DNA of 64,000 nt from Ostrinia nubilalis. Its lineage: Eukaryota; Arthropoda; Insecta; Lepidoptera; Crambidae. The notes beneath the pieces were generated by a model. That model had not been told where the DNA came from. It saw only the letters and a list, made by a program, of their open reading frames with translations, and ran no database searches. The first letter of the stretch is position 1. Every line of letters begins with the position of its first letter. The stretch is from NCBI RefSeq assembly GCF_963855985.1, contig NC_087112.1:6946501-7010500 (forward strand). The letters run 5' to 3'. Positions 59,414 through 64,000 of the stretch are shown here, piece by piece. A program made the translations under genes and the position numbers.

Positions 59414-59537
59414 AAGGCTGAGTTGCACCACCTAACTTTGACCGTGACTATGACGATAACCGGTGTTTTTTGTATGGAGTTTAACATATTTTTGACGTTT
59501 GTCAATGTTAAAGTAAGATGGTGCAACCCAACCTAAG
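59414..59537. mobile_element. MITE, 'GGCTGAGTTGCACC' family, second of an abutting pair
   Basis: It opens aaggctgagttgcaccacct and closes 'gatggtgcaacccaacct'. The pair is head to tail. Confidence 0.85.
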
Positions 59538-59642
59538 AGTACCTATAGCTAATACGTAGATTTGTAAAAAGGTATCTGTATAATTATGCGGTCACTGAAC
59601 AATTTGTGATCCTATAATGAAATCATTCACACGATAACACCT

Positions 59643-59736
59643 AGAAGCGGGCAGCGCAGGACCGGTCGTTATGGAAATTCTTGGGGGAGGCCTTTGTCCA
59701 GCAGTGGACGTCATTTGGCTGAAACGGACGAAAGAG
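59643..59736 (+). mobile_element. RTE LINE 3' fragment (cgaac-tailed)
   Basis: 'gcgggcagcgcaggaccg', 'ggaggcctttgtccagcagt' and 'catttggctgaaacg' match 54100-54185. Confidence 0.87.
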
Positions 59737-60116
59737 CGTACGATATTAATATCGTTGAACGATACCTCAACCACCTCTTTTCTGAATCCCCATTAAACGT
59801 TTGCATCACGGTATAACACGATCGTGTCAATTAATCATGCACTCCCGCGCATGCCAAATTGCCAAGTGACGTCGCCATTTTGTGATTAACGTTGTATGAA
59901 GAACATTTTCTCGATGTTGTTTTTCTCGATATATTTTTATCGATATAAAAGCAAATTGTTAACAGCACGAGTGATTTATTTTTGAATTTTATTTTTTAAT
60001 GGTTCAAAGATTGTGGTAACTGTGGCGCTTTAATTTTTATTTGTCTCTATTTTGAAGCAGTATTGCCACTGACCAAGAGCGTAATCGGGTAGTCAACAGT
60101 GTAATTTTTATAAATA

Positions 60117-60300
60117 ACTAGCGGCCGCCCGCGACTTAGTACGCGTGGATCCCGTTTTACCCCCTTTTCCCGAATGTTCTTTGCTATAAACCTCACGGAG
60201 CCCGAGACCTTTCCAACGAATGCAAAACCGTGGAAATCGGTTCGTGCGTTCTGGAGTTATAGCGTCAGGGAGGAAAACCCGACTTATTTTTATATAGTAG
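60117..60300 (+). repeat. CTAGC-family repeat, variant without GACA tract
   Basis: It opens 'aactagcggccgcccgcgac', has the middle 'gtggaaatcggttcgtgcgttctggag' and ends 'atatagtaga'. Confidence 0.6.
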
Positions 60301-60347
60301 ATAAAATAATAACTAGACAAAAGTAAAGTTTGAGTTTGCGATCAAGT

Positions 60348-60561
60348 AACATCAAAAGTTCAGGAAAGTTCTCGAGTGGCGACCACGGGCTGGAAGACGT
60401 AGCGTGGGTAGGCCTCCTACTAGGTGGACCGACGATCTGGTAAAGGTCGCGGGAAGAGCCTGGATGCGGGCAGCGCAGGACCGTTCATTGTGGAAAACCT
60501 TGGGGGAGGCCTTTGTCCAGCAGTGGACGTCATTTGGCTGAAACGAACGAACATCAAAAGT
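60348..60561 (+). mobile_element. RTE LINE 3' fragment with 12-bp TSD
   Basis: The body 60360-60549 matches 54001-54185 almost base for base and ends in gaacgaac. It is flanked by AACATCAAAAGT (60348-60359 and 60550-60561). Confidence 0.92.
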
Positions 60562-60628
60562 AAACATTTTTGAACTGGTTTAATCAATGACAGTCATTAT
60601 AATGCTTAATTTTACGATAGTCACTACC

Positions 60629-60701
60629 GGGGGCGTAGCTCAGATGGTAGAGCGCTCGCTTAGCATGCGAGAGGTACCGGGATCGATACCCGGCGCCTCC
60701 A
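60629..60701 (+). tRNA. tRNA-Ala (anticodon AGC)
   Basis: It forms a complete cloverleaf. The acceptor GGGGGCG (60629-60635) pairs with CGCCTCC (60694-60700) and includes the G3:U70 wobble that identifies alanine tRNAs. The anticodon stem is CTCGC/GCGAG with loop TTAGCAT, anticodon AGC at 60662-60664. The T-arm carries the B-box. A TTTTT Pol III terminator (60705-60709) follows within four bases, and CCA is not encoded, as expected in eukaryotes. No intron. An apparent short protein frame over it is an artefact. Confidence 0.96.
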
Positions 60702-61135
60702 ATCTTTTTGTACAATTTTGGAATTTTTCAAACACAAATACCGCAAATTATGAACGTTTCCTAAAATAATTGCGTGCTATTACAACAACATTTATTTCAA
60801 TTACAGTTTGTATGCAGCATATTATTTTATTACACCCGGGCCGCGCCGTCGTTTATTAAATGAATCTAGCCTTGTGTCTATTTCATCAAATAATAATAAT
60901 GGGTAAATGGAAATTATTGTGTAATCTCTACTTTAGGTAATATTATCAAAATCATTTTTTTTATTTTGAATCATCACTTTTATCCAATTATTTCCAAGTA
61001 TTTTACCGCTTGAAGAAGATCTGAAAAGAAAAACTGAAATGAAACAACAAAAAATTTTACAGACTTTTACTCTTTTTTTAACTTTTCGTTAGTGTGACAC
61101 AATAATGCACTTGATCTGTTTATCTTGACGTAAAT
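60702..61135. other. Spacer between tRNA gene and phosphatase gene
   Basis: AT-rich. It presumably contains the 3' UTR of the minus-strand phosphatase gene. A minus-strand AATAAA-like hexamer is seen near 60959-60964 (tttatt on the + strand), but other candidates exist. Confidence 0.4.
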
Positions 61136-61870
61136 TTAACCAACCAGGACAACTATTGGGACTAGGACCCCAACCAAAACGGCTGCTAAGGATGCAATCT
61201 TGTATTTGTGTTTCCTCGCATTGACGTTCATGTACGCTTCGAATCTTTGGAAGCCTTTGACGTCATAGTTCAATCGCTGGTACTCCTTCAACTGACTGAC
61301 GAAGCCAGGGTTCGGGTTTATGAAGCGTCTCCGTTGTCTGACGTAGAAGTATGCTTGCTCGAACGTCAGGCTGTATTTTTCCATGAGATACGCGATAACA
61401 ATCGTGGCGGACCGGGAGACCCCGAAGTGACAATGCACGAGGACGTTCCCTTTCTGGAGTCCTTCATCGATGAAGGCGTTGGCCATTGGGAAGTAGGACA
61501 TGAGATTGGTCGAAGGAGTGTCGTCGGCCCGAATGAAGAGCGTACTGATGTTTGTATTAGCGAAAGTTGACTTCGGAAGCCGATGCGCCTCAACGGTGAG
61601 CACATGGGTGATGTTAAGGTGTCGTAGGACGCTCTGGTCGGCTGCTGCCCTTGCATTGCTGAGGTAGAGACCTGGGACGATCTGGCTGTAGCAGGACTGA
61701 GTGCAGAGGTCGACTTTATGGTACAAAGCCTTCCTAGACCAGTTCTTGAGGCCTGTGAATGCGATTACTGGGTTCGGAATGCTCAGGAAGGCGACAATGA
61801 ACGCGCTTTTCACCATCACCATAAATAAACCTCTGACACTTATCATTATAATACTTTGCCGGTGCCTCAC
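61136..61870 (-). CDS. DUSP12-like dual-specificity protein phosphatase, membrane-anchored form
   Basis: It is a single-exon frame of 244 codons. Residues about 61-205 form a dual-specificity phosphatase domain. It has 'IVPGLYLSNARAA' at the entry, the HC(X)5R loop VHCHFGVSRSATIVIAYLM (catalytic Cys147, Arg153) and the likely general acid Asp116/117 in 'RADDTPS'. The order and spacing match the DUSP12 branch, but the zinc-binding C-terminal domain of DUSP12 is absent. A basic stretch is followed by a hydrophobic tail (about 225-243, KIASLAAVLVGVLVPIVVLV), consistent with a tail anchor. Residues about 14-38 are also hydrophobic, and internal Met codons (9, 17, 19) make the true start uncertain. 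Absence of introns may indicate a retrocopy or an ordinary intronless gene. It would dephosphorylate Tyr/Ser/Thr on protein substrates, which are unknown. Confidence 0.88.
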   Translation of the reverse strand: MRHRQSIIMISVRGLFMVMVKSAFIVAFLSIPNPVIAFTGLKNWSRKALYHKVDLCTQSCYSQIVPGLYLSNARAAADQSVLRHLNITHVLTVEAHRLPKSTFANTNISTLFIRADDTPSTNLMSYFPMANAFIDEGLQKGNVLVHCHFGVSRSATIVIAYLMEKYSLTFEQAYFYVRQRRRFINPNPGFVSQLKEYQRLNYDVKGFQRFEAYMNVNARKHKYKIASLAAVLVGVLVPIVVLVG

Positions 61871-62544
61871 ATTTTTATTTGTATTTTCTTTGCACTTGCT
61901 TGTAAATTTTGATGTGACGTTTATGATGGCTCTTTGACAGTTGTTTTGTTCTTCGCTCGTCTTTGATGAAGGTTGGGATGAATGAGGTCGGTTACGCTTT
62001 TTTTTTAGTTTATTTTAAGAGATTGTTTACTATTTAATTTAGGAGTGAGTTTCGATTGTTTTCTGTGTTTATTAATCAAGAGTTTTTCGTAGCTTTAAAG
62101 TTCCAATAATGCTGAATTATCTTTGAATTAAAATATTGTTCGTTCATTTCAGTCAAAAGCTAATATCCACTCACTGCTGGTAAAAGGCCTCCCCCAAGAA
62201 TTTTCACTAGAATTAAAATGTGCAGTGCTAATTTATTCTCGTAACTTTTTTCTCCTAAAAATCATCCCTTTTCGCCATAATCTTAAACTTTGATTCGATA
62301 ACTGTTTCCAGGAGATTGATTATGGCAGCTACGAGTAAATTCTTTGATTTTATAGACACTCAGGTAATCATGATATTTTGTTTAAAATAGCACTATGATT
62401 CATTACACAAAAATAGTGTCGCAAACGAGATTCGAACCTGTACTGGCACTGTAGTAGCCTCCTCGAAAATATTTAATGATTGAATGCTTAACGAATTTCT
62501 GTCTTATTTTCTCTTTTCCGAATTGCAATGGAAAATGTCCAGAC
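61871..62544. other. Upstream region of the phosphatase gene and spacer
   Basis: 61871-61960 probably holds the 5' UTR and promoter of the minus-strand gene (no TATA-like element identified). 62143-62205 is a decayed RTE 3' fragment ('cactgctggtaaaaggcctcccccaag'). About 62412-62462 has 'gagattcgaacctg', a B-box-like SINE remnant on the minus strand. Confidence 0.45.
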
Positions 62545-62684
62545 TTACGCCCGTATTCACAAACGATGCTTGTTTAATTGAAGCACAAAATCGAACGCAC
62601 AGCACACTCTGTGATTGGTTCGGTGTCGCCCTGTGCGTCCACGCGCACTGTGAGACCTCATAGTAATGTTTGTGAATAGTGTAA
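62545..62684. mobile_element. MITE, 'ACGCCCGTATTCAC' family, copy 3
   Basis: It opens ttacgcccgtattcacaaac and ends gtttgtgaatagtgtaa. The interior shares 'aatcgaacgcacagcac' and 'tctgtgattggttcgg' with the other copies. Confidence 0.82.
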
Positions 62685-63730
62685 CAGCCAACACCTGCAA
62701 GATCTCTAGACCCAAGCCGGCGGGTTGGTGAATGCGACCTACTTAGTATTTAGGTCGACGGCTGGAGGCGACATTGAATCTGCGTACGCGCATAGGTATA
62801 TCTGGCTGTAGGGCTGGCGAGGTGAGGAATGCCTTGGGTGAGAGTAGAAAAATATTATGTGTATCATAGAAACAAAATAACTAGTCGCTATGTAAAGATA
62901 CAGCAAAAACAACATAATTATCTTCTATAGGTTTTTTATTTTATTTTTCTTCAATACAGTCCAAGGATGTAGAGAATTATCTACTTACCTTCAGAACAGA
63001 ATTCCTCCTCTCTTCAAAACAGAATTACTTCACTGTATTAAACGCGATTTAATTGATTATAAACCACATTTTATGGAGTAGATATGCCAAGAGCCAAGAA
63101 CGAAAGTGTAATACTTAAATAAATAGTTTAAAATTAGGGTAAAGTCCAAAGTATCTTACTAAAGTTAACCGCTACAATAATTTCACCTGTTTCAGTATTA
63201 TTACAGTAATTTCAGCCCTGCATTCGGGTAATAAGCATATGAATTTTATGTCACAATGTGAATTGCTATACTTAAATCATATGGAGTTATGTTCGTCATA
63301 AAATAGTCACATCGCACAGACAGACAATTATGATACTGAGAGATGTATGTGTATCAATATTATGACAGTGAGTTATGGTGTTAAACAAAATATACCTACT
63401 ACAGTACGGCTAGCACGAAAAACTTTCGAGTTCAAATCGTTTGCGTACTCGAATCGCCATCAAAAGATTTAGTAAGAAAACTACAACAGCGCCCTTGTGA
63501 ACGTGTCGTAAAGTGAACTTAGTATGAGATGTGGTTGCACGAAACTTAATTTGAGAATCAAAATTGTCACGTTATCGTTTAATTCGAAGATTGAGTATCG
63601 AATTTTATCGAATACGCAAACGATTCGAAGACGAAAGTTGTTCATGCTAGAGGTAGGTACAGAACATCCACTGTTGGACATAAATTAGGTTTCCCCCAAT
63701 GACTTCCACTTTGGCCGATTTACTTACTTC
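62685..63730. other. Intergenic stretch
   Basis: Mostly unrecognised. At 63655-63720 a decayed RTE 3' end can be seen ('gaacatccactgttggacataaa', 'cccccaatgacttccac'). Confidence 0.45.
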
Positions 63731-64000
63731 ATCATCGACATCATTTCAGCCATAGGACGTCCACTGCTGAACATAGGCCTCCCCCAATGATTTCCACGAT
63801 GGCCGGTTGGTGGTGGCCTGCATCCACCGCCTTCCCGGTACCTTTATGAGGTCGCCGTTCCACCTTGTATGTGGACGTCCTACGCTGCGCTTTCTGGGAC
63901 ATGGCCTCCGCTCCAGAACCTTGCTGCCCCATCGGCCGTCAGTTCTGCGTACTATTTGCACTGCCCATTGCCACTTCAGCTTGCTAATCCGGTTTTTACT
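63731..64000 (-). mobile_element. RTE LINE 3' part, cut by the window end
   Basis: On the minus strand the coding end reads '..WQWAVQIVRRTDGRWGSKVL', 'SVGRPHTRWNGDL' and '..EAYVQQWTSYG', followed by a catcatcat-type tail. The frame is open to the window edge, so more of the element may lie beyond it. It belongs to a sister subfamily of 53533-54190. Confidence 0.85.

Noticed and set aside
60587..60769. 60-codon frame overlapping the tRNA-Ala gene
   Set aside because: The peptide GGVAQMVERS... is the well-known spurious translation of a tRNA-Ala gene.

Overview
The window is animal nuclear DNA, almost certainly from a moth or butterfly (Lepidoptera). It is AT-rich and intron-rich, with canonical GT-AG splice sites. 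It is packed with short repeats typical of lepidopteran genomes: RTE-type LINE 3' ends, tRNA-headed SINEs, many families of small inverted-repeat elements (MITEs), and microsatellite-tailed repeats that open with a GC-rich 'CCCGCGGCTTCGCCCGCG'-like head. No bacterial genes, operons or CRISPR arrays are present.

The dominant gene is the Hedgehog-pathway transcription factor cubitus interruptus (ci, the insect Gli), on the + strand. Eighteen coding exons (9109-44636) join in one consistent reading frame into 1529 residues plus stop. The exon with the initiator methionine was not found and probably lies upstream of base 1 or is unrecognised in 1-9108. Exon 3 carries the Sufu-binding SYGH motif, exons 6-9 the five Gli C2H2 zinc fingers, and exons 13-14 the PKA/CK1/GSK3 phosphorylation cluster that controls processing. 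Exon 18 is a 703-residue Met/Asn/Gln-rich activation region. A 3' UTR of about 0.8 kb follows. Intron 1 is 20 kb and holds most of the transposon debris, plus a low-repeat CpG-bearing block.

From about 45.5 to 64 kb the window is repeat-rich intergenic DNA. Its centre is a giant imperfect palindrome (45983-53087): two copies of a ~3 kb TTAA-flanked element, head to head, separated by 45 bp. An RTE LINE fragment, several MITEs, a tRNA-Ala(AGC) gene (60629-60701) and an intronless DUSP12-like phosphatase gene on the minus strand (61136-61870) follow.

The most interesting observations are these. (1) ci exon 3 is tandemly duplicated. The third copy keeps an open, in-phase frame with the SYGH motif and 8 of its 9 differences are synonymous. 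(2) A LINE insertion duplicated the exon 14 splice donor as part of its target site. (3) The 7.1 kb palindrome carries different later insertions at the same site in its two arms. (4) An hAT-like element with a perfect 8-bp target duplication lies 31 bp upstream of the fifth zinc-finger exon. (5) A pogo-like element and a LINE-interrupted 8-bp-TSD element have clearly readable ends. (6) A degraded coding sequence of unknown ancestry lies in ci intron 1.
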